Assembly: GCA_033763995.1 (NCBI GenBank)
Contig: JANRJL010000029.1
Span: 1 to 15,779, forward strand
DNA length: 15,779 nt
Direction of reading: 5' to 3'
DNA from: GCA-2737725 sp033763995
Lineage (GTDB): Bacteria; Pseudomonadota; Alphaproteobacteria; Rhodospirillales; Rhodospirillaceae
The notes under the pieces: generated by a model
What the model saw: only the letters and a program-made list of their open reading frames with translations
The model's database searches: none
Told to the model about the DNA's origin: nothing
Part shown: in pieces, positions 5,183-12,524 of the stretch
Layout: every line of letters starts with the position of its first letter
How positions within the stretch are numbered: the stretch's first letter is position 1
Made by a program: the position numbers and the translations under genes

Positions 5183-7750
5183 CTAGAAGTTCATGGTGCC
5201 GCGCACGCCGAACTGACGCTTGTCGGGCAGCAGGGCCGAGGCGCCGCTGACCACGCCGAAGGTGCGCGGCGTGATGAAGCTGATGTTCCAATCCGGAACA
5301 TACACGGCCGAGGCCTTCAGATGATCGTCGTCGAACACATTGTTGACGTAGGCCGTCACGCTCCAGGCATCGGTCCGCACGCCCGCGCGCAGATCCGCCA
5401 GCCAGTAAACGCCCATCTTCAAGCTGTTTTCGAAGCTGGTGAAGCGGGTGGTTTGGTAGCGGGCATCGGCGCCGAGGAACCAGCTCAGCTCGGCCGACAC
5501 GTCGCCGCGCACTTCGCTGCTCAAGGTCAGGCTATGTTTCGGCGCGCCTTCCAATGTGTTGCCGGAGTAATCGATCAAGCACCGAATCGCCGTGGCTGTC
5601 GGAGAGATTTGCACGGTGATCGGGGTGCAGGCCTTGGCCCCACCGCGCACCGCGGCGCGGGAAATGGTCGACACGGTCGAGCTGATGTCCGTGAACGAAT
5701 CGTACTCGCCGTCGTTGTACGTGTAGCTGGCGTTGAGACTCAGGTGATCCGTGGGGGCCGCGTTCACTTCCAATTCCAAGCCCTTCACGCTGGCCGAACT
5801 GGCGTTGACCACGCGGGTGTTCAACAGGCCCGGCGGGTTGCTGTTCGGATTGATGAAGGAGATCGAGACCTGCTTCTTGGAGTAGTCTTGGTAGTAAATC
5901 GCGCCGTTCACCTGCAGCTTGCCGTCCAGCCACGTGGTCTTGGCGCCGATTTCATAGACCCACATTTCTTCCGGTTCGTAGGTGTTGTTGATGTTGCTGG
6001 CGGTGCTGCCGACGCCGCCCAGGGGGCTGAGGCCGCCCGGCTTCTTGCCCATGGCGGCCGAGGCGTAAATCAACGCATCATCCGTGGCCTTGTAGTCGAC
6101 CGTGAAGCGCGGCGTCCAGAACACCGAGCCGACGTTGGCGGTGACGAAGCTGTTTCGGTCCGTCGTGAGGGGACCGCTCACCAAAGGCGCGACGGGCCCG
6201 AAGATCGGATTGCAGACCGCCAAACCGTTGACGATGTTGCGCTGCAAACCCGGGCAACCGAGAATTCCGTTGGGGCCCGCGTTCTGCACGGCGAACCCGG
6301 AAGTATCTTCGCTTTCGGCGGTATAGCGCAGTTCGATGGAGCCGGTCAGCGTTTCAGTGACGGCATATTCCACCAAGCCGTAACCCGACCAGTGCTTGGT
6401 ATTGCGGTTCGTCGGGGCGGGGGGCGTAAAGAAGTTGTCGCCGACCGCCCTCAGCACGGTGGCGCAGCCGCCGCCGGGCGCGACGCAAACCAGCGACCGG
6501 CCGTTTTGCTCGAGTTTTTCGTGCCAGTACAAACCGCCCAAGGTCCATTGCAACGGCCCATCGTTCGTGGACTGCACGCGCAGTTCCTGGGTGAACAGCT
6601 TGACGCTGGTGTCGAAATAGGTTTCCTGCGCGCCGTTGACCTGCGGGTTGGTGAAATCGCCCACGTTCAAGAAATCATTGTACAAGAAGCTCTTGTTGTC
6701 GCCGTAGTGCGTGATGGACGTGAACTTGACGGGGTCAAGGTCGGCTTCCATGCGCAGGATGTTGCGGAAAATCTCGCGGTTCGACCCGGGATACGGCTGC
6801 CCCGTGCGCGGATTGAGCGACGGCCGCGCCGCCGGGAAATTCTTGGCGCGACCGAGCGAGCCCACCACCTGGGGAAACGAGCGGTTGGTCACGACGGCCG
6901 GATTGATGGGCCCGCCGTTGGTCGTGAACGCCGAGGCCGGCAACGGGAATTCACCGACCGGATTGGACATGGCGCGCGCGTCGGGACCGAACTCCTCGTC
7001 CATGTACTCGATGCGGCCGGTCATCATGAAGGTCTCGGACGGCTTGGCCGTGAAAGAGAATGCGCCGCCGTAACCGTCATTAGTGCCCAAGTCGCCATTG
7101 TCGATGGGGTTGTCATAGTAGCCGTTGAACGTCCAACCGGCGGCGTTGAAACCCAGCGAGAGCTTGTCGGTCACCGGCCCGCTGACGCTGACGCGGCCCT
7201 CGGCTTTGCCGTGGGTGCCCACGTCGACTTGGGCGTTGCCATAAAATTCGTCGCCGGGCTTCCTGGTGATGTAGTTGATGGCGCCGTTGAAGGCCGAACG
7301 GCCGAACAGGGCCGAGTGCGGTCCCTTGATGACCTCGATGCGCTCCATGTCGAGCAAGCGCGGGTTGATCACGAACGACCCGCCGGCGGTGCCTTGCGCC
7401 AGCGACGAAATATCGACGTCGTCCTGCAGAACGGCGACGTTCTGGCGGCCGCGCGTGGGCGACAGGCCGCGGATGACGATGCGCGTGTCTTGCTTGTTGG
7501 CGCCTTCATCGAGCATAAGGCCCGAGGTGTACTTCGCCACGTCGCTGAGCGTCGCGATGCCCTTGCGCTCGATATTGGCCGAGGTGAAGGCCGTGATGAC
7601 GATGGGCACGTCTTGCAGATTTTCCGACCGCTTACGGGCGGTGACCACGATTTCCTCGATTTGCGCGACGGCTTCGGTCGCCAGGACCGAGAGAGCGGTT
7701 GTCACCAGAAGCGCGGTCGAGAACACCCGGGCAAAAGGAACATGCGTCAT
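5183..7750 (-). CDS. TonB-dependent outer membrane receptor (paralog 2)
   Basis: An 855-aa TonB-dependent transporter, the upstream partner of the tandem pair. The signal peptide (1-29, cleavage after AVA) is followed at once by the TonB box IEEIVVTA (31-38). The plug has VIRGLSPTRGRQN and IKGPHSALFGRSAFNGAIN, and the barrel ends in GTMNF. ATG 7750 was chosen for its clear AGGAGG about 8 nt upstream and because it starts the signal peptide. The six cysteines again form three pairs, C422/C429, C499/C513 and C708/C724, matching the paralog in location although the spacing between partners differs in two of them. The plug is nearly the same as in paralog 1, whereas several barrel segments (for example after residue 170) differ in sequence and length, suggesting related but not identical ligands. 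It sits 189 nt downstream of the methyltransferase gene and has its own terminator. Confidence 0.95.
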   Translation of the reverse strand: MTHVPFARVFSTALLVTTALSVLATEAVAQIEEIVVTARKRSENLQDVPIVITAFTSANIERKGIATLSDVAKYTSGLMLDEGANKQDTRIVIRGLSPTRGRQNVAVLQDDVDISSLAQGTAGGSFVINPRLLDMERIEVIKGPHSALFGRSAFNGAINYITRKPGDEFYGNAQVDVGTHGKAEGRVSVSGPVTDKLSLGFNAAGWTFNGYYDNPIDNGDLGTNDGYGGAFSFTAKPSETFMMTGRIEYMDEEFGPDARAMSNPVGEFPLPASAFTTNGGPINPAVVTNRSFPQVVGSLGRAKNFPAARPSLNPRTGQPYPGSNREIFRNILRMEADLDPVKFTSITHYGDNKSFLYNDFLNVGDFTNPQVNGAQETYFDTSVKLFTQELRVQSTNDGPLQWTLGGLYWHEKLEQNGRSLVCVAPGGGCATVLRAVGDNFFTPPAPTNRNTKHWSGYGLVEYAVTETLTGSIELRYTAESEDTSGFAVQNAGPNGILGCPGLQRNIVNGLAVCNPIFGPVAPLVSGPLTTDRNSFVTANVGSVFWTPRFTVDYKATDDALIYASAAMGKKPGGLSPLGGVGSTASNINNTYEPEEMWVYEIGAKTTWLDGKLQVNGAIYYQDYSKKQVSISFINPNSNPPGLLNTRVVNASSASVKGLELEVNAAPTDHLSLNASYTYNDGEYDSFTDISSTVSTISRAAVRGGAKACTPITVQISPTATAIRCLIDYSGNTLEGAPKHSLTLSSEVRGDVSAELSWFLGADARYQTTRFTSFENSLKMGVYWLADLRAGVRTDAWSVTAYVNNVFDDDHLKASAVYVPDWNISFITPRTFGVVSGASALLPDKRQFGVRGTMNF

Positions 7751-7868
7751 GTGAAAGCCTCCTGTTAAGCCACCAACCGACATGCGGAGAAACCGCACAT
7801 ATCATAAGGACATAATGACTATTAACCGGGTTTGCGGCGTCTTGGGAAACTCGGTTGTTAATTCTTGG

Positions 7869-7905
7869 CCTAAAACACGTCGAGTGATGCTGAAATGCCA
7901 CACTT
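7869..7905 (-). promoter_or_regulatory. Upstream box shared by both receptor genes, copy 2
   Basis: The counterpart of 5011-5047, with seven differences. The core AGTGATGC and the block AATGCCACACTT are unchanged, and a run of AAAACA also matches. Its distance to the receptor start codon is almost the same as in copy 1. A further region nearer the gene (7824-7855, GGTTTGCG and TGGGAA blocks) is also similar, so the whole upstream region seems to have been duplicated with the gene. The protein that would bind is unknown. Confidence 0.5.
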
Positions 7906-7939
7906 GGGACGCCCAAGGCATGAGCTGAAGTCGCGGCTT

Positions 7940-8683
7940 TCAGAGCGCCTCGGATAGGCCCTGCCCATCGCGAAGGATGCGCGCGGCCTCGAGCGTGAAA
8001 CTGCCGTCAGGCGCGTGGAGCACCAAGCCGGGCGTCAGCGTATCACCCGTTTTGCGCCCCTTCCCGGCCTCGACAATCACACGCCGCGCCGGTTGGCCGG
8101 GCTTGGGATAGATCGGAATGATGTGAATGTCGCCGCAGTGGGGCCGCACGGCGGCCAGCACGTCGGACAAACGATCGGCGCGATGAATGACCGCGAGCCG
8201 CCCATTTGGTTTGAGGAGCTTGAGGCAGGCCGTGAGCCAATCCTGCAACTCCACCTCGCGTTCATGATGAGCCTGCGCCACGGACTCCTTCGGCGATACC
8301 GTACCCTCAGCACCATACGGCGGGTTAGTCATGACGACATCGAAGGCAGTGGCGCAAACGATGTCGGGCAACGCCATGAGATCGCCCGTGACCACGCGCG
8401 CCCGGGCGCCGAAATTATTGCGCGCAATACCGTCCTCGGCGAATTTGGCAAGCGCGGGCTGGATCTCGATGCCCGTCACATCCACGCCGGTCACGCGCGC
8501 GGCGAGGCAGAACATCGCCGCCCCCGTGCCGCAGCCCACGTCCAACACGCGCTGGCCGGATTTGGCGCTGACGGCGGCGGCCAGCAGGACGGGATCGACC
8601 GCCACGCGATAGCCGTCGGTGGGCTGGCGAATCTTGACCCGGCCATCGAGCAGGGTGTCGTCGCTGAACGAAGGTTCGCTCAT
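7940..8683 (-). CDS. TrmN6-like N6-adenine methyltransferase
   Basis: A 247-aa SAM-dependent methyltransferase of the COG4123/TrmN6 type, whose characterised E. coli member methylates N6 of A37 in tRNA1(Val). The N-terminal YRVAVDPVLLA (25-35) is typical of the group. The SAM-binding loop VLDVGCGTG is at 46-54, and the catalytic NPPY motif, diagnostic of amino-methylation of adenine, at 120-123. The tRNA substrate is inferred from the family and not shown by the sequence. The start at 8683 overlaps the stop of the DUF2007 gene as ATGA, indicating translational coupling; the open frame further upstream runs antisense to the polyprenyl synthase gene and is not coding. In related genomes this gene usually lies close to the S49 peptidase gene; here the receptor pair intervenes. 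Confidence 0.88.
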   Translation of the reverse strand: MSEPSFSDDTLLDGRVKIRQPTDGYRVAVDPVLLAAAVSAKSGQRVLDVGCGTGAAMFCLAARVTGVDVTGIEIQPALAKFAEDGIARNNFGARARVVTGDLMALPDIVCATAFDVVMTNPPYGAEGTVSPKESVAQAHHEREVELQDWLTACLKLLKPNGRLAVIHRADRLSDVLAAVRPHCGDIHIIPIYPKPGQPARRVIVEAGKGRKTGDTLTPGLVLHAPDGSFTLEAARILRDGQGLSEAL

Positions 8684-8910
8684 GCGTCGGCCTCGGGGTC
8701 GATTTCCTCCGGCGCCAATTGCCGCATGATCTCGCGCGCGGCGGCGTAGTCGTCCTCGTCGACAAACAAACGGCGCGGAAAGTCCGAGAACCCGACCAAG
8801 GTATCGGCGATGGGGCCATCCATTTCGATCGTCTCGATGCCCTCGGCGGCCAGGGTGGCCTTCATGACCGAAATCAAGACCACATTGGGCGTGCGCATGA
8901 GTTCTTTCAT
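8680..8910 (-). CDS. DUF2007 domain protein
   Basis: A 76-aa protein with the pattern of the small DUF2007 family (putative signal-transducing protein), which has a GlnB-like fold and no firmly established role. The start MKELMRTPNVVLISVMKATL is typical of the family, followed by EGIETIEMD, the central FPRRLFVDEDDYAAAREI and an acidic C-terminus. There is no signal peptide or membrane segment. It is read first in a two-gene unit and its stop codon overlaps the methyltransferase start (ATGA), a pairing I recall from many alphaproteobacteria. The start at 8910 fits the family N-terminus, although no good Shine-Dalgarno sequence precedes it; an internal Met at residue 5 is a less likely alternative. 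It is divergent from the polyprenyl synthase gene across 112 nt. Confidence 0.85.
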   Translation of the reverse strand: MKELMRTPNVVLISVMKATLAAEGIETIEMDGPIADTLVGFSDFPRRLFVDEDDYAAAREIMRQLAPEEIDPEADA

Positions 8911-9022
8911 GGCCGCACACTGGCCTGGAGGCAGATATTTCGCAATGCCGGAGCGGCTTGCGAGACACCGCCCGGGCTTTTAATGTGCGGACCAATGAGA
9001 CCATAAAATCGGGGCGGATACG

Positions 9023-10042
9023 GTGGCGACAGTTGTTTCCTTGGATGCGCAACGGCGCACGAAATCGAGCGCGTTGGACGCGCTGACGGCCCTGGTCGAG
9101 GACGAGCTCAAGGCCGTCAACCGCACCATCATCGAGCACATGCACAGCCCCGTGGCGCTGATTCCGCAGTTGGCCGGCCATTTGGTGGCCGCCGGCGGCA
9201 AGCGCTTGCGGCCCGTGCTGACCCTGGCCGCGGCCAAGCTGTGCGGCTACGGGGGCGACCGGCAGGTCAAACTGGCCACATGCGTGGAGTTCATTCACAC
9301 CGCCACCTTGCTCCATGACGACGTGGTGGACGAAAGCGATCTGCGCCGGGGCCAGTCCAGCGCCAACGCCATTTGGGGCAACCAGTCGAGCGTGCTGGTG
9401 GGCGATTTCCTGTTCAGCCGCGCCTTCGAACTGATGGTCGAGGACGGCTCGCTGAAGGTACTGCAAATTTTGTCGCGCGCCTCCTCCGTGATCGCCGAGG
9501 GCGAGGTCCATCAGCTCATCACCACCAACGACACCGCCACCAGCGAAGCGCAGTATCTGGAAGTCATCCAGTCCAAGACGGCCGAGCTATTCGCCGCCGC
9601 CGCGCGTATCGGCGCGGTGGTCGCGAGCCGGCCCGAGGTCGAGGAAGAGGCGCTACGCGTTTACGGCATGAACCTGGGCATCGCCTTCCAGCTCATCGAC
9701 GACGTGCTCGATTACTCCGCGCGCCAAAGCGAGCTGGGCAAAACCATTGGCGACGATTTCCGCGAGGGCAAGATCACGTTGCCCGTGATCCTGGCCTTCC
9801 GGCGCGGGGGCGACGACGAGCGCGCGTTCTGGAAGCGCACGCTGCAGGATCTGGATCAAAAGGACGGCGATTTGGCCCACGCCATGGAGCTGATGAGAAC
9901 CCATCACAGCCTAGCCGACACCGTCGGCCGCGCGCGGCACTACGGCGCCATCGCGCGTGATGCGCTGGGCATCTTCCCCGACGGCACGGTGAAGAGCGCC
10001 CTGCTCGACATCATCGATTTTTGCATCGAGCGGGCGTATTGA
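9023..10042 (+). CDS. ispB: Long-chain polyprenyl diphosphate synthase
   Basis: A 339-aa trans-isoprenyl diphosphate synthase that extends farnesyl diphosphate with isopentenyl diphosphate to make the octaprenyl or decaprenyl tail of ubiquinone. Substrate-binding GGKRLRP is at 58-64. The first aspartate-rich motif is D99-D-V-V-D103 followed by RRG, and the second DDVLD at 226-230. The residue five places before the first motif is alanine (A94), as in long-chain enzymes; a bulky residue there shortens the product. Product length cannot be fixed from the sequence. The start is GTG at 9023, supported by GGGGCGG shortly upstream and by the absence of a suitable ATG. A weak candidate promoter is TTGCGA (8958-8963), 17 nt, TAATGT (8981-8986). 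It is divergent from DUF2007 and followed by a palindrome-rich gap. ispB is the customary symbol; the exact chain length is open. Confidence 0.93.
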   Translation: MATVVSLDAQRRTKSSALDALTALVEDELKAVNRTIIEHMHSPVALIPQLAGHLVAAGGKRLRPVLTLAAAKLCGYGGDRQVKLATCVEFIHTATLLHDDVVDESDLRRGQSSANAIWGNQSSVLVGDFLFSRAFELMVEDGSLKVLQILSRASSVIAEGEVHQLITTNDTATSEAQYLEVIQSKTAELFAAAARIGAVVASRPEVEEEALRVYGMNLGIAFQLIDDVLDYSARQSELGKTIGDDFREGKITLPVILAFRRGGDDERAFWKRTLQDLDQKDGDLAHAMELMRTHHSLADTVGRARHYGAIARDALGIFPDGTVKSALLDIIDFCIERAY

Positions 10043-10110
10043 GATTCCCATGCCGCTTGCTTTTGCCGGGTGACTCCGCCCGAGCAGGCAGCAACACCCC
10101 CCTCACCTTG

Positions 10111-10174
10111 CCTCTCCCCCCGCCCAGGGTTCTTGGGAGCCTCTGCGTTGGGCGGGTGGAGAGGGAATTATTTT
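10111..10174 (+). terminator. Possible terminator of ispB
   Basis: A 16-bp stem with one mismatch (10111-10126 and 10149-10164) encloses a 22-nt loop and is followed by GAATTATTTT. It lies 68 nt after the ispB stop. The U-run is interrupted and the element is also part of the palindromic mosaic, so function as a terminator is plausible but not certain. Confidence 0.45.
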
Positions 10175-10195
10175 CCTGCGCCTCATTATAAAAAA

Positions 10196-10268
10196 CCCTC
10201 GCCCCCATGTCCGGCCGAAGGCCGGCCAAATATGTTGGCGCGCCTCCGGCGCGACATGGGGAAGAGGG
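10196..10268. repeat. Cloverleaf-like palindromic unit
   Basis: The outer stem pairs 10196-10211 with 10253-10268 at 14 of 16 positions (core ccccatgtc / gacatgggg). It encloses two perfect 6-bp hairpins with 3-nt loops: ccggcc-gaa-ggccgg (10211-10225) and cgcgcc-tcc-ggcgcg (10239-10253). Together they would fold into a three-way junction in single-stranded DNA or RNA. The function is unknown; it is probably one copy of a genome-wide repeat. Confidence 0.7.
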
Positions 10269-10380
10269 ATGCGTAGGCTTAACGAGCCCCGGGTCCGCGC
10301 GAAGCGCGGCCCGAGGACAGGCTCCGCGAGTTTAGCCGGAGCTGGGTGAGGGGGATCGAAGCTGCCGGTGAAGAACTCGA

Positions 10381-10656
10381 TTACCGGCGTTGATTGAACG
10401 GCCGGTTGGAGGCCCGCGCCATGGGCATGGCGCGTTCGTCCTTGTGGCGGAAGATCACGCGGCCCTTGGTGAGATCGTAGGGCGAGACTTCCACCGTCAC
10501 CCGGTCGCCCGCCAGCGTGCGAATGCGGTTCTTTTTCATGCGGCCCGCCGTGTAGGCGATGACCTCATGGTCGTTATCCAACTTCACCCGGAACTTGCCG
10601 TCCGGGAGCACCTCGGTCACGGTGCCCTCGAATTCCAATAGCTCTTCTTTCGCCAT
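10381..10656 (-). CDS. infA: Translation initiation factor IF-1, C-terminally extended
   Basis: A 91-aa S1/OB-fold protein that binds the ribosomal A site of the 30S subunit during initiation. The start MAKEELLEFEGTVTEVLPDGKF, the central AYTAGRMKKNRIRTLAGD and the end VSPYDLTKGR are diagnostic of IF-1. Classical IF-1 has about 72 residues; this one continues for about 19 more (from about FRHKDER to the end, basic, NQRR terminus). The VSPYDLTKGR..FRHKDER junction is like that of the second, longer IF-1 I recall in Burkholderia-type bacteria, so this may be an accessory IF-1 paralog beside a standard copy elsewhere. The Shine-Dalgarno sequence AGGAGAGG is strong. It follows rhlE by 47 nt on the same strand, probably in one transcript. 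Confidence 0.95.
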   Translation of the reverse strand: MAKEELLEFEGTVTEVLPDGKFRVKLDNDHEVIAYTAGRMKKNRIRTLAGDRVTVEVSPYDLTKGRVIFRHKDERAMPMARASNRPFNQRR

Positions 10657-10703
10657 TCAACCTCTCCTGTGGGCGGCACGGATACACATTTACGAGCCAA
10701 AAG

Positions 10704-12224
10704 TCACGCGGCTCGACGCTGGTGCTGCGCCTGGTGCTGCCCCTGGTTCTGCCCTGGGCCCCGGTGCTCGCCGTGGCCGCCGCCGGAGCGTTGGCCGTGC
10801 CCCTGATTCTGGCCCTGGCGTTGGCCCTGATGTTGACCTTGGGCGCGGGCCTGATGCTGGCCGGCCGCCGGTTGGCTGCGGTCGCCCTGGTGGGGGTTAT
10901 TGCCGCGGTGAGACCGCTGGCCGTTCTTCTTGCCCTGCCCGTGACCGTTAGGCTTGCCGTGCTGATGATTGGGCCGCCCCTGGTGGCCGGGACCGCGATG
11001 TTGGCGGGGCCGTTCGTCGCGGCGTTCGCCGCGATCGGACTCGGCTCGCGCCTCGCGCGCCGGAAGCGGACCGGCGGCGGCCACGCTCAGCGTGCGCTTG
11101 ATGAGGCGTTCGATATCTTTCAGGTAGGGCCGCTCGGCTCCGTCGCAGAACGAGATCGCGGCCCCCGCCCCACCGGCGCGCGCGGTGCGTCCGATGCGGT
11201 GAACGTAGGTCTCGGAGATGTTGGGCAGCTCGAAGTTCACCACATGGGTGATGTTGGGCACGTCGATGCCGCGCGCGGCGATGTCGGTGGCCACCAACAC
11301 GCGCATGCGGCCGGCCTTGAACTCGTTCAAGGCGCGTTGGCGCGCGTTTTGCGATTTGTTGCCGTGAATGGCATCGCAGACCACGCCCGCCTTTTGCAAA
11401 GTCTCGGTCACCTTGTTGGCGCCGTGCTTGGTGCGCGTGAACACGATCACGCGCGACATCTCGGGATTGCCGAGCAGCTTGGTCAGCAAGGATCGTTTGT
11501 CGCCGGCGCTGACGTGATAGACCGTCTGCTCGATGCGATCGACCGCGACGGTTTGCGGCGTCACTTCGACGCGCACGGGGTCGCGCAGCAGCTTCGCGGC
11601 AAGGTGCGAGATTTCATGGGGCATGGTGGCCGAGAACAGCAGCGACTGACGTTGGGCGGGCACCATGGCGACGATCTTGTTGACGTCGCGGATGAAACCC
11701 ATGTCCAGCATCCGGTCGGCTTCGTCGAGCACCAGGTACTTCACCTGATCAAGGCGGATGAAGCGGCGGTTCACCAGGTCGAGCAAGCGGCCCGGCGTGG
11801 CGATGAGGATATCGATGCCGTTGGTCATGGCGCGGATTTGGTTGCTCTCGCTGACGCCGCCGAACACGACGGTGTGCTTGAGGCCGGCGTTGCGGCCGTA
11901 GATTTTGACGCTGTCGGCGATCTGCACGGCGAGTTCGCGCGTGGGGGCCAGCACCAGGGCGCGGGCGGTCTTGGGTTGCGGGCGTTCGCGCGGCTCGGAC
12001 AGGCGCTGCAGCATGGGCAGCGCGAAGGCCGCCGTCTTGCCGGTGCCGGTCTGGGCGATGCCCAGCATGTCGCGGCCTTGCAGCAAGGCGGGAATCGCTT
12101 GGGCCTGGATCGGCGTCGGCGTGAGGTATTTGGCCTCGGTGAGAGCCCGCAACAGCGAGTCGTTCAGACCGAGGTTAGCGAAAGAGGTTTGGCTTGTAGT
12201 TTGAGTGGTGGTTTGAGTGTTCAC
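10704..12224 (-). CDS. rhlE: ATP-dependent RNA helicase, RhlE type
   Basis: A 506-aa DEAD-box RNA helicase that unwinds short RNA duplexes in ribosome assembly or RNA decay. The motifs are complete: Q motif around F15 and PTPIQ (36-40), Walker A AQTGTGKT (57-64), PTRELA (94-99), DEAD (167-170), SAT (198-200), RGID (318-321) and HRIGRTARAG (342-351). From about 385 to the end the protein is a low-complexity tail, first Arg/Glu-rich and then strongly Gln/His/Gly/Arg-rich with repeated GQ and QHQ units, probably disordered and RNA-binding. The N-terminus has short Thr/Gln repeats. The start codon is GTG at 12224 with AAGGA about 11 nt upstream. infA follows 47 nt later. RhlE subtype is inferred from overall similarity and tail type; the DEAD-box identity is certain. 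Confidence 0.93.
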   Translation of the reverse strand: MNTQTTTQTTSQTSFANLGLNDSLLRALTEAKYLTPTPIQAQAIPALLQGRDMLGIAQTGTGKTAAFALPMLQRLSEPRERPQPKTARALVLAPTRELAVQIADSVKIYGRNAGLKHTVVFGGVSESNQIRAMTNGIDILIATPGRLLDLVNRRFIRLDQVKYLVLDEADRMLDMGFIRDVNKIVAMVPAQRQSLLFSATMPHEISHLAAKLLRDPVRVEVTPQTVAVDRIEQTVYHVSAGDKRSLLTKLLGNPEMSRVIVFTRTKHGANKVTETLQKAGVVCDAIHGNKSQNARQRALNEFKAGRMRVLVATDIAARGIDVPNITHVVNFELPNISETYVHRIGRTARAGGAGAAISFCDGAERPYLKDIERLIKRTLSVAAAGPLPAREARAESDRGERRDERPRQHRGPGHQGRPNHQHGKPNGHGQGKKNGQRSHRGNNPHQGDRSQPAAGQHQARAQGQHQGQRQGQNQGHGQRSGGGHGEHRGPGQNQGQHQAQHQRRAA

Positions 12225-12372
12225 TTAAAATAAGTCCTTAATGGCGCACGAACGGTGTCCGTCGTCGACGGGAAAAACCCTTCGGCGTTGAGGCGGCCCG
12301 AATGCGCGTCAAGGGCCGCGGTGTGTTGTGTGGGGATTATCTCGGAAAAAGAGGCCGACGATGGAAGGGCGG

Positions 12373-12408
12373 CCGCTCGCGCAATCGCGAGTTAATCAAT
12401 GCGAGCGG
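12373..12408 (+). promoter_or_regulatory. Two mutually exclusive hairpins upstream of the NmrA-like pair
   Basis: ccgctcgc (12373-12380) pairs perfectly with gcgagcgg (12401-12408), while ctcgcg (12376-12381) can instead pair with cgcgag (12386-12391). Only one can form at a time. They lie 117 nt before the first NmrA-like start, in a 300-nt gap shared with the divergent rhlE gene. Whether the region is transcribed is unknown. Confidence 0.3.
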
Positions 12409-12434
12409 ACATATCTGCTCTATTCACGGCTTTG

Positions 12435-12453
12435 TCAAGTCACGCGGACTTGA
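12435..12453. promoter_or_regulatory. Operator-like dyad upstream of the NmrA-like pair
   Basis: Perfect 7-bp arms, tcaagtc (12435-12441) and gacttga (12447-12453), with a 5-bp spacer form a 19-bp dyad typical of a homodimeric repressor site. It lies 71 nt before the start of the first NmrA-like gene, in the divergent gap with rhlE. No regulator gene is visible in the window. Confidence 0.4.
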
Positions 12454-12524
12454 GGCCAGGCTGGGCCTCGCGCAAGATGGCGGGCGGAAACGAGCCGTTT
12501 CGCGCCGTTAACGAGGGGTCCATC

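Larger units (their letters stand above)
10098..10354. repeat. Nested palindromic intergenic mosaic
   Basis: This fills most of the gap between the convergent ispB and infA genes. Outer ends ccccctcacc (10098-10107) and ggtgaggggg (10345-10354) are perfect 10-bp inverted repeats. Inside are at least three units: a 16-bp stem with one mismatch (10111-10126 with 10149-10164); a cloverleaf-like unit (10196-10268); and two hairpins, one with stem 10295-10300/10304-10309 plus flanking pairs and one with stem 10321-10326/10337-10342. No credible reading frame is present. It resembles REP/BIME-type mosaics and could stop transcription from both sides. Confidence 0.75.

Noticed and set aside
5114..7768. 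An 884-codon open frame on the plus strand, longer than the receptor gene it overlaps
   Set aside because: It lies entirely antisense to receptor gene 2, has no recognisable domain and is rich in Arg/Ala/Gly/His as expected from the complement of GC-biased codons.
8684..9511. N-terminal extension of the methyltransferase frame
   Set aside because: It would run through the DUF2007 gene and antisense to the polyprenyl synthase gene. The MSEPSF start with ATGA overlap gives a protein of normal family length.
10722..12233. A 503-codon plus-strand open frame spanning rhlE with a hydrophobic N-terminus
   Set aside because: The hydrophobic run is the complement of the helicase's repetitive Gln/His/Gly tail. 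The helicase motifs on the other strand are complete.
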